A stretch of 64,000 nucleotides of DNA, from the NCBI GenBank assembly GCA_014377445.1, contig JACMPP010000050.1, positions 62,001 to 126,000 on the forward strand, given 5' to 3'. The DNA comes from Oligoflexus sp. (GTDB lineage Bacteria > Bdellovibrionota_B > Oligoflexia > Oligoflexales > Oligoflexaceae). Position 1 is the first letter of the stretch. Each line of letters starts with the position of its first letter. The notes under the pieces were generated by a model. That model was not told the DNA's origin and made no database searches. It saw only the letters and a list, made by a program, of their open reading frames with translations. The translations under genes and the position numbers were made by a program. Positions 27,656 through 35,693 of this stretch are shown here, piece by piece.

Positions 27656-28303
27656 ATGTTTAAAAGTTTTCGGCCTTCACCACAAAGCGGAGCCTCGATG
27701 GTCGTTATCCTCGTCGGGATTGCGCTATCCGGTATTTCGATTGTCGCGGCGAGTACTTTTTTCTCGCAAAACAGGGCGCGATCGATTGGCCTCATGGGCG
27801 ATTCCGAGGCTCTCACGCATTGGTCGATGCTACTCCGTCAGTCCTTTAAAGAAGGCAAATGTCTCAAGCTTGACGATGTAAAGCCAAACTTTTTAAAAAC
27901 CCTTCCCGGTGGCAATCCCTACGAACATTCCAAGGTAGGCGCTGAAGAGACGGCTTTGGCACGCAAGGGCATCAGTCGTCCAAACGAAACTCTGGGTTAC
28001 ATCCGCAACTCGCTCCCTAAAAACTACGAATTGCTCAAACTATCTATTGTGCAGCGTTCCAACGTGATCGGGGAAGACCCTGGCCGAGTGGTGGCGGATC
28101 TGAAAGTTACGATCGTGGACAAGATCAATAAGACGGGGAAGAAGAATCCTACGATCTTCAACGTTCCGATGCTTCTCGATCTTGATGAGACTTATAAATC
28201 CATCGCCTGTATGAAAACTCCGGATGCTAAAGAAATGTGCGCGAAGAATAAGGGGAAGTTTGATGAAAATGCTACTGACAAAATTTGCGCTATGGCACCG
28301 TAA
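27656..28303 (+). CDS. Pseudopilin-like protein 1, no Glu at position 5
   Basis: 215 residues from the ATG at 27656, which has GGAG nine bases upstream. The N-terminus has a short basic leader ending in Ser-Gly (residue 12), a likely prepilin-peptidase site, followed by a hydrophobic helix (ASMVVILVGIALSGISIVAA). The usual Glu at mature position 5 is Val. The rest is a soluble domain. The C-terminus carries the motif Cys-x9-Cys-x4-Gly-x-Phe-Asp-x7-Cys, which recurs in the two following proteins. It overlaps the next gene by 41 bases. Lack of Glu5 is typical of minor tip pseudopilins such as GspK. Likely part of a pilus or secretion pseudopilus tip. Confidence 0.75.
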   Translation: MFKSFRPSPQSGASMVVILVGIALSGISIVAASTFFSQNRARSIGLMGDSEALTHWSMLLRQSFKEGKCLKLDDVKPNFLKTLPGGNPYEHSKVGAEETALARKGISRPNETLGYIRNSLPKNYELLKLSIVQRSNVIGEDPGRVVADLKVTIVDKINKTGKKNPTIFNVPMLLDLDETYKSIACMKTPDAKEMCAKNKGKFDENATDKICAMAP

Positions 28304-28913
28304 TCCCCGCTTCGCGCAAAGCGGATTCGGGATTATTGAAGCTCTCGTCGTGCTGCTCCTGATCGCCGGCGCCGCGGCCGGGTTGGGTCAGTTCTTTTTA
28401 AGCAGCAAGGATATGGTCCTGAACCAACGGGCGCGTCTGGCCTTTGAAGAAGATCTTTTGCGGCTCATGATGATCACGGAGGAGAACTCGGTGTGCGAAC
28501 ATCTCAATTTAGTAAGCAGTGGCTTTAAACTGCTAAATACGGGTTCCAGTAACCTACGCATTGGAGAAATTCCGAAACTCGAATTCGACAATGTTGTCAT
28601 GGCGAAAGTCGGCAAAGACCGACGCTATGGGATCAAATCCATAGAGCTCTTTCAACTATCGGTTGAATATGGCAAGAATCCACGGCGTGCGCGAGGTTCA
28701 ATCGTAATTGTTCCTGAGTTCTACGAGAAAGACGGTATTACTGTGAAGAAAGGCTCCGAACTCCCAGAGAAGGGGAACATCGATGTGATCATCGCTGCTG
28801 ATCCGGGCGGTTTGATCAACAGCTGCTACGGAACATTTTCCCGAAAGATCAGTTGTCTTGACGGCAATGGAATCTTCGAACCGGAGAGGACACCAAATTG
28901 TCAATTTCGTTAA
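28263..28913 (+). CDS. Pseudopilin-like protein 2, with Glu at position 5
   Basis: 216 residues from the ATG at 28263, preceded by AGGGG; the longer frame from 28224 would only extend the leader into the upstream gene. The leader ends QSG and the mature N-terminus is FGIIEALVVLLLIAGAA, a classical type IV prepilin start with Phe1 and Glu5. The C-terminal Cys-x9-Cys-x4-Gly-x-Phe-Glu-x6-Cys motif is shared with its neighbours. It overlaps the preceding gene by 41 bases and the next by 16, so the three are surely translated together. As the only member with Glu5 it may link the other two to the pilus core. Confidence 0.8.
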   Translation: MKMLLTKFALWHRNPRFAQSGFGIIEALVVLLLIAGAAAGLGQFFLSSKDMVLNQRARLAFEEDLLRLMMITEENSVCEHLNLVSSGFKLLNTGSSNLRIGEIPKLEFDNVVMAKVGKDRRYGIKSIELFQLSVEYGKNPRRARGSIVIVPEFYEKDGITVKKGSELPEKGNIDVIIAADPGGLINSCYGTFSRKISCLDGNGIFEPERTPNCQFR

Positions 28914-29647
28914 AACCAAAATTTTCAGGCGGTAATCAGGAATCAGGCATTAGCTTGCTCGTCGTACTGATCGCTCTGATGCTTTTTATGCTGTCTATGC
29001 GCTCTGTATTCAACAACGCTCAGATGTCGAACAAAAGCGCTAAGGATCTTTCCAGTTCGGTAGAGGCAGCGAACGGGCTCCGCTTTGTCAACCAGGTGAT
29101 TTCTGACGATCAGCTATGCTTTATGACGGATTTTATGAATGGCATCGATATGGATAAAGTTTCGTTCACAAAACCAAGCGCTGACATCACTCTCAAAAAT
29201 ACCGGAGGCCTGGTCGATTACTCGGCTCTAAAAGAATTCGGGCTAAAAACCTGGCCTGGCGGTACCCGCAAACATTGGACAACCTTGACTACGCAAGAAG
29301 GCGTTGTGATGAGCGGAGAGTTTGACTTCAAGAGTGTGGTTTTTGTACAATCGAAGGATCGCGAAGTTTTGAAGACTAAATTTATCGACCCGGTGAGAGG
29401 CGCTATGGACTATATTCGCATTCCTGTGAATGTCCGTGACCGTGGCATTATCAACGGACAGGATGTCATCGTTGCTGGCGGCATCACCACCTACATTGAA
29501 CTGAAGCCCGTTAAATCCGGTCTTCCCCCGCTTCGTGACCCGCCGATGGCTTGCTATAAAGATGTTTCATCGCGCAGCCTTTGTCTCGATATCGGCGGAA
29601 AGTTCGATCCAACCGATCCGAAACAAAAGTGTCAATTGTCTAAATAA
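28898..29647 (+). CDS. Pseudopilin-like protein 3, no Glu at position 5
   Basis: 249 residues, starting at TTG 28898, inside the end of the previous gene; GAGAGGA lies eight bases upstream, which decides the start. The leader ends ESG, followed by the helix ISLLVVLIALMLFML, where Val takes the place of Glu5. The soluble domain is followed by the Cys-x9-Cys-x4-Gly-x-Phe-Asp-x7-Cys tail. It closes the operon; a strong terminator follows within 20 bases. No ATPase, secretin or prepilin peptidase gene is in the window, so the three must use machinery encoded elsewhere. Confidence 0.78.
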   Translation: MSISLKPKFSGGNQESGISLLVVLIALMLFMLSMRSVFNNAQMSNKSAKDLSSSVEAANGLRFVNQVISDDQLCFMTDFMNGIDMDKVSFTKPSADITLKNTGGLVDYSALKEFGLKTWPGGTRKHWTTLTTQEGVVMSGEFDFKSVVFVQSKDREVLKTKFIDPVRGAMDYIRIPVNVRDRGIINGQDVIVAGGITTYIELKPVKSGLPPLRDPPMACYKDVSSRSLCLDIGGKFDPTDPKQKCQLSK

Positions 29648-29664
29648 TAAAGCATATTCTATTC

Positions 29665-29697
29665 AAAAAGCCTCCGATCATTGATCGGAGGCTTTTT
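29665..29697. terminator. Bidirectional intrinsic terminator
   Basis: AAAAAGCCTCCGATC (29665-29679) pairs perfectly with GATCGGAGGCTTTTT (29683-29697), with the loop ATT. Both strands end in a T run, so it serves the pseudopilin operon and the convergent GNAT gene. Confidence 0.92.
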
Positions 29698-29701
29698 GCA
29701 T

Positions 29702-30301
29702 TTACTCTTTGTGAAACTTCATGAGACTTTTCAGTTCAGCATCCGGAATTCGAAGGCCGCAGCGATAATCCATGGCCTTCCGCCTGAGCGGGTTGCTGTA
29801 GTAGTGCAGATTTACGACAACCCCGAACATATCCGACAGCTCGAGTTTCGCGATCACAAATCCAGCCTTCAGCTTGGGGATGATCACCGCGTTGTTGGTC
29901 GCGCAGTGCGTGCTGTAGATGATCTGAAACCCAACATCAGAGACACGTTCGATCACAGCGTCGAGGAGTGCGGTGTAGAGCCCATGGCGTCTATGATCTT
30001 CCAGTACCGCAGAGCAGACCATGTAGTAGGTCTCCGCCGTCTCCTGGTAGCCAAAGGAAAAGCCTACGAACTCGTGCTCGGCGGTAAAAACGCCCAGGTG
30101 CAGACTGTAAAGATCACCCATCCTCTGGCCCAGGGCTTTGACCTTGGCTTTTTCTTCTGGGCTGTAGTGATCGCTCGCGAAGAACGTGTGGTCCTCACCG
30201 AAAATCCTGTCGTAATGCTGACCGAAGAGCGGAAAGAAATCCTTGGGCTTCATCTCCTTAAGATAATAGCCAGAGCTTAAGTGAGTTATACGTTCATTCA
30301 T
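29702..30301 (-). CDS. GNAT-family N-acetyltransferase
   Basis: 199 residues with the GNAT fold. The acetyl-CoA-binding turn is in the stretch CSAVLEDHRRHGLYTALLD, which corresponds to motif A (R/Q-x-x-G-x-G/A), here RRHGLY, followed by a helix and the strand IIYSTHCATNNAVI. The N-terminal strand region contains GVFTAEHEFVGFSFG. The substrate could be an amine on a small molecule or a protein N-terminus; nothing in the sequence decides. Leftward, convergent with the pseudopilin operon and sharing its terminator. Confidence 0.78.
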   Translation of the reverse strand: MNERITHLSSGYYLKEMKPKDFFPLFGQHYDRIFGEDHTFFASDHYSPEEKAKVKALGQRMGDLYSLHLGVFTAEHEFVGFSFGYQETAETYYMVCSAVLEDHRRHGLYTALLDAVIERVSDVGFQIIYSTHCATNNAVIIPKLKAGFVIAKLELSDMFGVVVNLHYYSNPLRRKAMDYRCGLRIPDAELKSLMKFHKE

Positions 30302-30658
30302 GAAATACTCGTGAATAGTTGGCTATGCATCTGCTAAGAATAGACTGATAGCGTTCTAAAGTTAAGACTCTTTCTGGGAAAAATAAGTTACGAGGATGAG
30401 AAATCGATGAGAATTGAGGCGGATAAAGGCAAGCGGCCTTGTAGAAAAGCAAAAGTATATCCTACGAGGCCGTTCTTTTGAGCAGACTCTTCCGAGGAGC
30501 CACTCTATCGAGATTGACGATTCTTTGAGCGTTAGTCATCCAGACTATAAACATTTGAGTAGCTTAAAACGTCGCTATGTTCGTTAAGCTGGTCCATATC
30601 ATATTTCTTTTCTCTAATGTTTTGATCCATGACAGCACATGAGTTTTCGTATTTCGAC
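30302..30658. other. Intergenic region between two leftward genes
   Basis: About 357 bases without a supported gene. It should hold the promoter of the GNAT gene. I see no strong hairpin or repeat. The rightward frame that crosses it is antisense to the following receiver gene. Confidence 0.35.
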
Positions 30659-31084
30659 TTAAATGGCTCGTTTAAAATCTGGCACGAGAGGCTCCTGGGC
30701 CCAGCGTTCGGCCTGTTCCAGGATGTAAGAGTAACCCATGGATTTCGGTATAAACTGTTTGATCGATTGAGGCCACTGCCGAGCGTTCAAGCGGCGGTCT
30801 TTGGCGCTGACGAGGATCATGGGGGTGTTGCTGCAGAGAATGTCGAGATATTCGGCGATCTCCAGGCCATTGACTGCACCGAGATCGTAGTCGACGATGG
30901 CAACATCGTAGCGACTGAGCAGGCCGACAGCACCGAGTTCTTCCAGCGATTCGTAGACGTCCACTTGGATGCCATACATGTGCGCCGCCCGAAGCAGGAT
31001 AGCTCGAAAAGTTGGATCGTCATCTATCAGTACGTAACGCTTTTCATTTACCGTGGCTGCGCTTTTACCATCATGTTTATTCAT
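30659..31084 (-). CDS. Stand-alone receiver-domain protein (A)
   Basis: 141 residues, essentially one CheY-like receiver: acidic pair LIDDDPTF near the N-terminus, phospho-acceptor Asp in AIVDYDLGAVNG, the Ser of ILVSAKDR and the Lys of FIPKSMG. No output domain. It resembles the receiver at 31605 more than the others in this window, for instance in DYDL at the phosphorylation site, so the two divergently placed genes are probably paralogues. A lone receiver commonly acts as a phosphate shuttle to an HPt protein or binds a target directly. Confidence 0.9.
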   Translation of the reverse strand: MNKHDGKSAATVNEKRYVLIDDDPTFRAILLRAAHMYGIQVDVYESLEELGAVGLLSRYDVAIVDYDLGAVNGLEIAEYLDILCSNTPMILVSAKDRRLNARQWPQSIKQFIPKSMGYSYILEQAERWAQEPLVPDFKRAI

Positions 31085-31604
31085 AATTTTTTCCTCGTTG
31101 TTGGAAGTTCAATTCATTTCATCCTGAAGCACTGAACTTCTTTGATTCCGAAGGGCCAATCGTTAGCCACATAGAATCTCTCGGAGGCGCGAGGGGGCAT
31201 CTGAAGGGAAAAGGACTCTCTTTCTATGTGTCCCTTTCAAGTGATCGAAGCTGGGGAAAAGATCTTTCTGAATGAAAAATTGACCTTAGAGGCCCTGCGG
31301 GAGGTCGAGTCCCGGGACCAACATGACCAAAACGCCAGGCTCGGATCGGGATCGGGAACGCTGCCTTGCCGGGGGCTTCTCGAAAAGGGGACGGATCAAA
31401 GCTGGAGTTTCGGTCAGAATGCAAATGAGGCGATGATGTACCACGTTGATACCATGATACTATTTGCTAGATCCTTGCTCTTATGACCCAATTTTAGGGT
31501 CATGAAAATTGGTCCTGGACCGAGAAGTTAAGGTAGGCGGAATTTGGATATAGAGACAATACCTCAGGTTCCTCCTTTCGATTCAACAGTTCCTGAAAGG
31601 ACAG
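31085..31604. other. Divergent intergenic region between two receiver genes
   Basis: About 520 bases holding the promoters of both receiver genes. A perfect seven-base inverted repeat, ATGACCC (31483-31489) and GGGTCAT (31497-31503), with a seven-base AT-rich loop lies about 100 bases upstream of the rightward gene. Two overlapping frames in the middle (31224-31486) have no family signature. Confidence 0.4.
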
Positions 31605-32039
31605 ATGCATATGAAAACGATTACCAATGAAGCATTGAAAATTCAGATGAGCGACATTCACCGCAAAGTTCTTCTGATTGATGATGACATTATCTTTGCT
31701 AAGATCATCAAGAACGCAGCCAATGCTTTTGGCATGAAGGTCGATACCTTGAGCGATGCGCCCAGCCAAAGAAAAGTAGCCGCTCTGAAGAGCTATGATC
31801 TTGTTCTTCTCGATTATGATTTGGAGGGAACCACTGGATTCGCATTTGCGGAAATTCTCAATAAGATCCTGCCCGACATGCCCGTGATTCTGATCAGTTC
31901 GAGCAATCGGCCTTATCAGGACAAACTCAGTCGATTGCCTAACATAATCGGTTTCGTGAGCAAATGGTCCAAGACCGAAGATTTCTTTTTACGGTCGGTC
32001 GAACTTTATAGGGCTAAACTAAGTCCCTTGGCTGCGTGA
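31605..32039 (+). CDS. Stand-alone receiver-domain protein (B)
   Basis: 144 residues; the ATG at 31605 and another at 31611 are both possible. A single receiver domain follows a 20-residue N-terminal tail: LLIDDDIIF (acidic pocket), LVLLDYDLEGTTG (phospho-acceptor Asp), ILISSSNR (Ser/Thr switch) and VSKWSK (Lys). No DNA-binding part. Paralogue of the protein encoded at 30659. It is followed 86 bases later by the REC-winged-helix regulator on the same strand. Confidence 0.88.
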   Translation: MHMKTITNEALKIQMSDIHRKVLLIDDDIIFAKIIKNAANAFGMKVDTLSDAPSQRKVAALKSYDLVLLDYDLEGTTGFAFAEILNKILPDMPVILISSSNRPYQDKLSRLPNIIGFVSKWSKTEDFFLRSVELYRAKLSPLAA

Positions 32040-32125
32040 GCTAGGCAAAATCGGGGGGTAAACTGAGCTTTATCTCTCGCCATCGTTACCGATAAGGAAC
32101 CGTGCCCTAGATAGCGAGACGCGAT

Positions 32126-32833
32126 ATGGAACGTGCGAAACGATATACCATTACCCTTGACGACGATCCTATGATGGCTCCCATCATTGCGCGTACGACC
32201 GGTATTCCTTCGCTTGCTTACACATCGAGCGAAGCTCTCCTTCGCCGCGCCAGCTCCTACGAACCGATCGCGGTATTCATAGACGTTCATCTGGGACTCA
32301 ATGATTCCGGTATCGACATCATTCCTCATCTGCGCGAAATCTGGAAATATAGTGCGTTCATCATCATCACGTCCGACGACAATGCAGACATCGTTGGCGA
32401 TGCCCTGGCGGCCGGTGCGAATGATTTTATTCGCAAGCCGATTCAGGGTCCGGAGCTGGTGGGCCGTCTGCAGGCCCGTCTGGCAGAAATGAATAACCTA
32501 CGCTATCGCGACGAAGTCGTGATAGGCGATCTTGTCTTTTTCAAAAACGATGGTGTAGTTCGAGTGGGGGAGAAGACAGTTTACCTGCCCAAACTCGAAG
32601 CCAAACTCTTTACCGTGCTCCTCGAGAATCGCGAGATGATGGTGACGAAGGAAAACCTGAAAAGGCGTCTCTGGGGCGAACTGAATATTGCCGGCAACAC
32701 CCTCGACAAACGCATTTCAAAGCTAAGGGGCTTTCTCGCGGAACTACAGGCTTCACTCCGGATCGAAGTGGATTATGGCAAAGGCGTATGTTTGAAGCTG
32801 GATAAGCACAACACGGTTAAGACCGCAGGATAG
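32126..32833 (+). CDS. Response regulator, receiver plus OmpR-type winged helix
   Basis: 235 residues. The receiver has LDDDPMM, phospho-acceptor Asp in FIDVHLGLNDSG, Thr/Ser switch in IIITSDDN and Lys in IRKPI. Residues about 135-230 form an OmpR/PhoB-type winged helix (VYLPKLEAKLFTVLLENRE, then the recognition-helix region NTLDKRISKLRGFL and the wing IEVDYGKGVCL). The winged helix is shorter and more divergent than in PhoB, with few Arg in the recognition helix, so its DNA contact is uncertain. It is followed 24 bases later by the HPt gene, so the two are likely coexpressed. Confidence 0.88.
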   Translation: MERAKRYTITLDDDPMMAPIIARTTGIPSLAYTSSEALLRRASSYEPIAVFIDVHLGLNDSGIDIIPHLREIWKYSAFIIITSDDNADIVGDALAAGANDFIRKPIQGPELVGRLQARLAEMNNLRYRDEVVIGDLVFFKNDGVVRVGEKTVYLPKLEAKLFTVLLENREMMVTKENLKRRLWGELNIAGNTLDKRISKLRGFLAELQASLRIEVDYGKGVCLKLDKHNTVKTAG

Positions 32834-32857
32834 ATCCCTGTCTCAAGGAGATTCATC

Positions 32858-33247
32858 ATGAGCCAAAGTAAAGACTACTCCCAGATCATACGAGTCGATG
32901 AAGAGATCATTGCCAAGCTAAAAGAGTTGAATGAACCCGACGAGGAAATTCCTTTTTTCGATGGCTTGATTCATCTTTATTGCCAAGAGGCCCCCATGGC
33001 CTTGAACAAACTGGACAAGGCTATGAATCAACAGGATCCTCTGGCCGTCGTACACTTCAGCCATAAGCTCAAAGGCTTGTCACGAAATCTCGGACTGCGT
33101 CGAATGGCTGAGATTTGCGCGACGATTGAGCATGGCACAGAGACCCTGAATACCATCGAACAGAGGGATCTCTTTGAGGCATCCCGAGTTGAATTAGACC
33201 AGGTAATTGTGGCTCTTTCGCAATATTTAAAGCCTGAGGCGGCCTGA
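32858..33247 (+). CDS. HPt phosphotransfer protein
   Basis: 129 residues, all helical. The HPt signature HFSHKLKGLSRNLG places the phospho-accepting His at residue 69, with the following Lys and Gly as in ArcB- and YPD1-type domains. It has no kinase domain, so it relays phosphate between a hybrid kinase receiver and a response regulator. The kinases at 18110 and 25520 end in receivers and lack HPt domains, so this protein may serve them, handing phosphate to the regulators encoded just upstream. AAGGAG precedes the ATG at normal spacing. Confidence 0.9.
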   Translation: MSQSKDYSQIIRVDEEIIAKLKELNEPDEEIPFFDGLIHLYCQEAPMALNKLDKAMNQQDPLAVVHFSHKLKGLSRNLGLRRMAEICATIEHGTETLNTIEQRDLFEASRVELDQVIVALSQYLKPEAA

Positions 33248-33428
33248 TTACCTTCTTCCTTCAATCATTCTAGCCTATTAGCGTCTGTTCCGCGGCTTCT
33301 TATACGGCCTCATCTCGGGCATGAATTAATTTATTTAAGACAAAGAAATAGGTCAATTTTTGTAGAAGTCCATGCATAATGGGGCAACTTCTGCCAGGAG
33401 CAGAGCATTGTGAACGATAAGGGCAGGC

Positions 33429-34016
33429 ATGGAAGTGAAGAGAGTAGGGGCCAGCAAAGCCTCGCACCGAGTGGCCAAGAGAATGATCGAAAGGCTCGAG
33501 AAGAAAGAGTTGATTCAGGTCGATCATACAAAGTTCGCGCGATTGACCCTCGATCGTTCGCTCTCCAAGCGTGTACCCTGGACTTTACCGGGCGGCATCA
33601 AGCTCGAACTCGAAGAAAAATATTCGATGAACTTCTGGCGCGCGATGAACACACCCGGCGATCGCATACTCGTCGCCATCTCGGTCCATAGCTTCGATGA
33701 CGATGTGATTCAGGATTCAAAGGCTTTGGCTAAAGCAGGCCGCGATGTCGCGCGGCGGATGACCAAGGAAGGCCTGAGGCTTCGCCACAAGGCTATGCTG
33801 GATACGATCCCCCGATTTACCGTGAACACCTTCAACTTCGAGATTACCGCCCATTTCAGCAGCTATCGCGCAGTGCTCATGCCGATACTGAAAAGCCTGT
33901 TGAAGCCCTTTCCAGATGCGGAAGTCCACCTCTCCGTGACTCATGTTCAATTGGAATCGTATGCCAAAGCTGTTTTGCAGCGGGAAAGCAGCAGCGGATT
34001 GCAGGGCGAATTTTGA
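33429..34016 (+). CDS. Hypothetical protein, about 195 residues
   Basis: A cytosolic-looking mixed alpha/beta protein with a basic N-terminal helix (KASHRVAKRMIERLEKKEL), a middle containing WTLPGGIKLELEEKYSMNFW and a long helical section, ending in a hydrophilic tail. I recognise no family and see no signal peptide or membrane helix. The last 70 bases overlap, on the opposite strand, the C-terminal coding end of the broken serine protease, so either the tail here is extended past its original end or the overlap is genuine. The ribosome-binding site is weak. Confidence 0.6.
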   Translation: MEVKRVGASKASHRVAKRMIERLEKKELIQVDHTKFARLTLDRSLSKRVPWTLPGGIKLELEEKYSMNFWRAMNTPGDRILVAISVHSFDDDVIQDSKALAKAGRDVARRMTKEGLRLRHKAMLDTIPRFTVNTFNFEITAHFSSYRAVLMPILKSLLKPFPDAEVHLSVTHVQLESYAKAVLQRESSSGLQGEF

Positions 34017-34278
34017 TTGACATGAATCGATTTGGTTCGGGTCACCTGATCGGAGATTGCGGATGCGATGCCGACCAGCAAGGCGTCGCGTAGCATGGCG
34101 CCGCCCGAGTCTCCCGGAGCGAGCGCGGAATCAAGAGGATCGCTGGTCAAAGTCTTTTCGGCACCGCTGCCGTAAGTGATGACGATATGATTATCAAGTT
34201 CAAAGTCATCGACCTTTGCCGTACCGAAGCGAAACTGCCCAGCGGCTTTATTGTTTTTATAATCCTAAACGCCAAAAG
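33947..34278 (-). pseudogene. C-terminal remnant of a trypsin-like serine protease
   Basis: The reverse strand keeps the last third of an S1-type protease: DYKNNKAAGQFRFGTAKV, a strand, then the active-site Ser motif APGDSGGAM and the following LLVGIASA. The region with the catalytic His and Asp is missing. An in-frame TAG (near 34262) interrupts the reading just before DYKNN, where relatives have an FGV-T/x-D sequence. It sits next to an intact protease of the same family on the same strand (34349-35140) and could be the tail of a second, decayed copy. Confidence 0.75.
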
Positions 34279-34348
34279 GCTGCGAAGAGGTAAGTTTTGA
34301 TCGGGAAAACGAGGCCCAGGACCCGGATAAGGTCCTGAGCGAATTGTA

Positions 34349-35140
34349 TTAGAATGTGAGAGGAGTGAACTCGGAGACGCGTGTGTAGACGCCTGGGTAT
34401 CCAGCTTGCGCGCATCCGTAGCCCCAGCTTACTACACCGACGACCGTCATTGTTGTGGCGCTAAGAGAATAAAGTGGACCGCCGGAATCACCTTGGCAGG
34501 AATCTGTTGCCTTCGTGTAGGCGCAGAGACTGCCGGCATAGATGTCGGAGCCGTAGGCGATGGTGCATTCCTTGTTGGCAACCACAGCTACCGATGTGTA
34601 TTTAAGAGCCGAGTTTACGTTTCCACCTTCTCGGGTGGATCCCCAGCCCGCAACGTAAGTCTTCGCACCAACGGCGGGTAGCGCTGTGTCTACATTCACT
34701 TTCGCGGGAGTGATCGTGCTTGTACCGTTGATCGTAATCACAGCCATATCGAACTGACTAGTGTTTGCATTGTAGCGGGGATCAATCTTATAGCTCGAAA
34801 CTTTGTAAGTCGTGGCACCCGTTGAGCTCGAAAGACTCGAGCTTCCGAGAGTCACGGTCACAGAATTCTTGATCGTCGAACTCGAGAAATCCGCGAGGCA
34901 ATGAGCGGCTGTGAGGATTTTGTTAGAGGCGATAAGTGTTCCGCCGCAAAAATGCGAACCACCGTAACGCAACGAAGCAATCGATTTGAAGAGAGTTGTA
35001 TATTGAGATGCCGTGACGGTATTTCCACCGACGATATCTAACTTACTACCTTGAGTCGCGTCATTTTGTAAGCCACAACCAAACATGATCGGCCAGCCAG
35101 TCAATAATAAACTCGCGAAAAATATCGGTCTTTTTGACAT
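34349..35140 (-). CDS. Trypsin-like serine protease, lipoprotein
   Basis: 263 residues. The signal peptide ends with the lipobox MFGC, so the protease is lipid-anchored in the envelope. The triad is His80 (TAAHC), Asp131 (FDMAV) and Ser219 (GDSGGP). Asp213, six residues before the Ser, marks a trypsin-type pocket that favours cleavage after Arg or Lys. Cys pairs of the chymotrypsin fold are present (Cys65 and Cys81, Cys192 and Cys206, Cys215 and the one in GYGCAQ). The mature start IVGG follows Asp35, not the Arg or Lys where trypsin-type zymogens are normally cut, so activation by trypsin-like cleavage is not expected. The C-terminal helix is short (YTRVSEFTPLTF). Confidence 0.95.
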   Translation of the reverse strand: MSKRPIFFASLLLTGWPIMFGCGLQNDATQGSKLDIVGGNTVTASQYTTLFKSIASLRYGGSHFCGGTLIASNKILTAAHCLADFSSSTIKNSVTVTLGSSSLSSSTGATTYKVSSYKIDPRYNANTSQFDMAVITINGTSTITPAKVNVDTALPAVGAKTYVAGWGSTREGGNVNSALKYTSVAVVANKECTIAYGSDIYAGSLCAYTKATDSCQGDSGGPLYSLSATTMTVVGVVSWGYGCAQAGYPGVYTRVSEFTPLTF

Positions 35141-35208
35141 CTTCTCTCCCTTGCAAATTTTAAATAATAGTTCTTGAAACGGTTATCGCATCTTTTGCGC
35201 TTTGACAC

Positions 35209-35664
35209 TCATTTACAAAAATTGATCTGAGCCGGTAAATTGCGGAGATTTAAAGTGTAGAGGAGAAGGACTGTGAGAGAGGCGGATAGGCCTGTCAGTG
35301 CGGTGAAGAAGCAGAAGGAGAAGACCGCGTAGCCGAAGACGCCGAGAATCGCGCAGGATAGGAGCTCGCGTCTCGAGAGTCGGATGCGCTTAGGCAGACG
35401 AAGCGCGAGGAAGGCAAAGGTCATCAGAGCGGCCAGGAGAAAGCGCAACGACAGAAGTTCGCCTGGAACCACGCCGTTGGCTTAGGCGGATTTGCCGAAG
35501 AGTCCGAGCAATCCAAAACACAGTCCGGAAGCGATCGACTGGATGATTCCGATAGCACGGTGATTCAAGAATGCTCCTGAAGCGAAGGCCAAGTCTCTGA
35601 GAACCATTTCATAACGGGTGCCGCGCAGTTTCGTTATTAAAGCAGCTTGGGTCTTTCGCTTCAA
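35209..35664 (-). pseudogene. Truncated EamA-family transporter with an in-frame stop
   Basis: The frame reads a first membrane helix (IIQSIASGLCFGLLGLFGKSA), a TAA stop, then ANGVVPGELLSLRFLLAALM and two further helices (ELLSCAILGVFGYAVFSF, LSASLTVLLLY). This is the first EamA domain of a drug/metabolite-type transporter, where relatives have Ala-Tyr at the stop site (TAT or TAC to TAA). After VLLLYT the sequence leaves the family and ends, so the second half of the protein is missing too. Both a nonsense mutation and a 3' deletion have hit it. Confidence 0.8.
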
Positions 35665-35693
35665 GAAGAGATCGGAATTCGGAAGGATTGAAT

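Noticed and set aside
31224-31486. Two opposite frames in the spacer of the receiver genes
   Set aside because: Neither has a start site, a family or a sensible composition.
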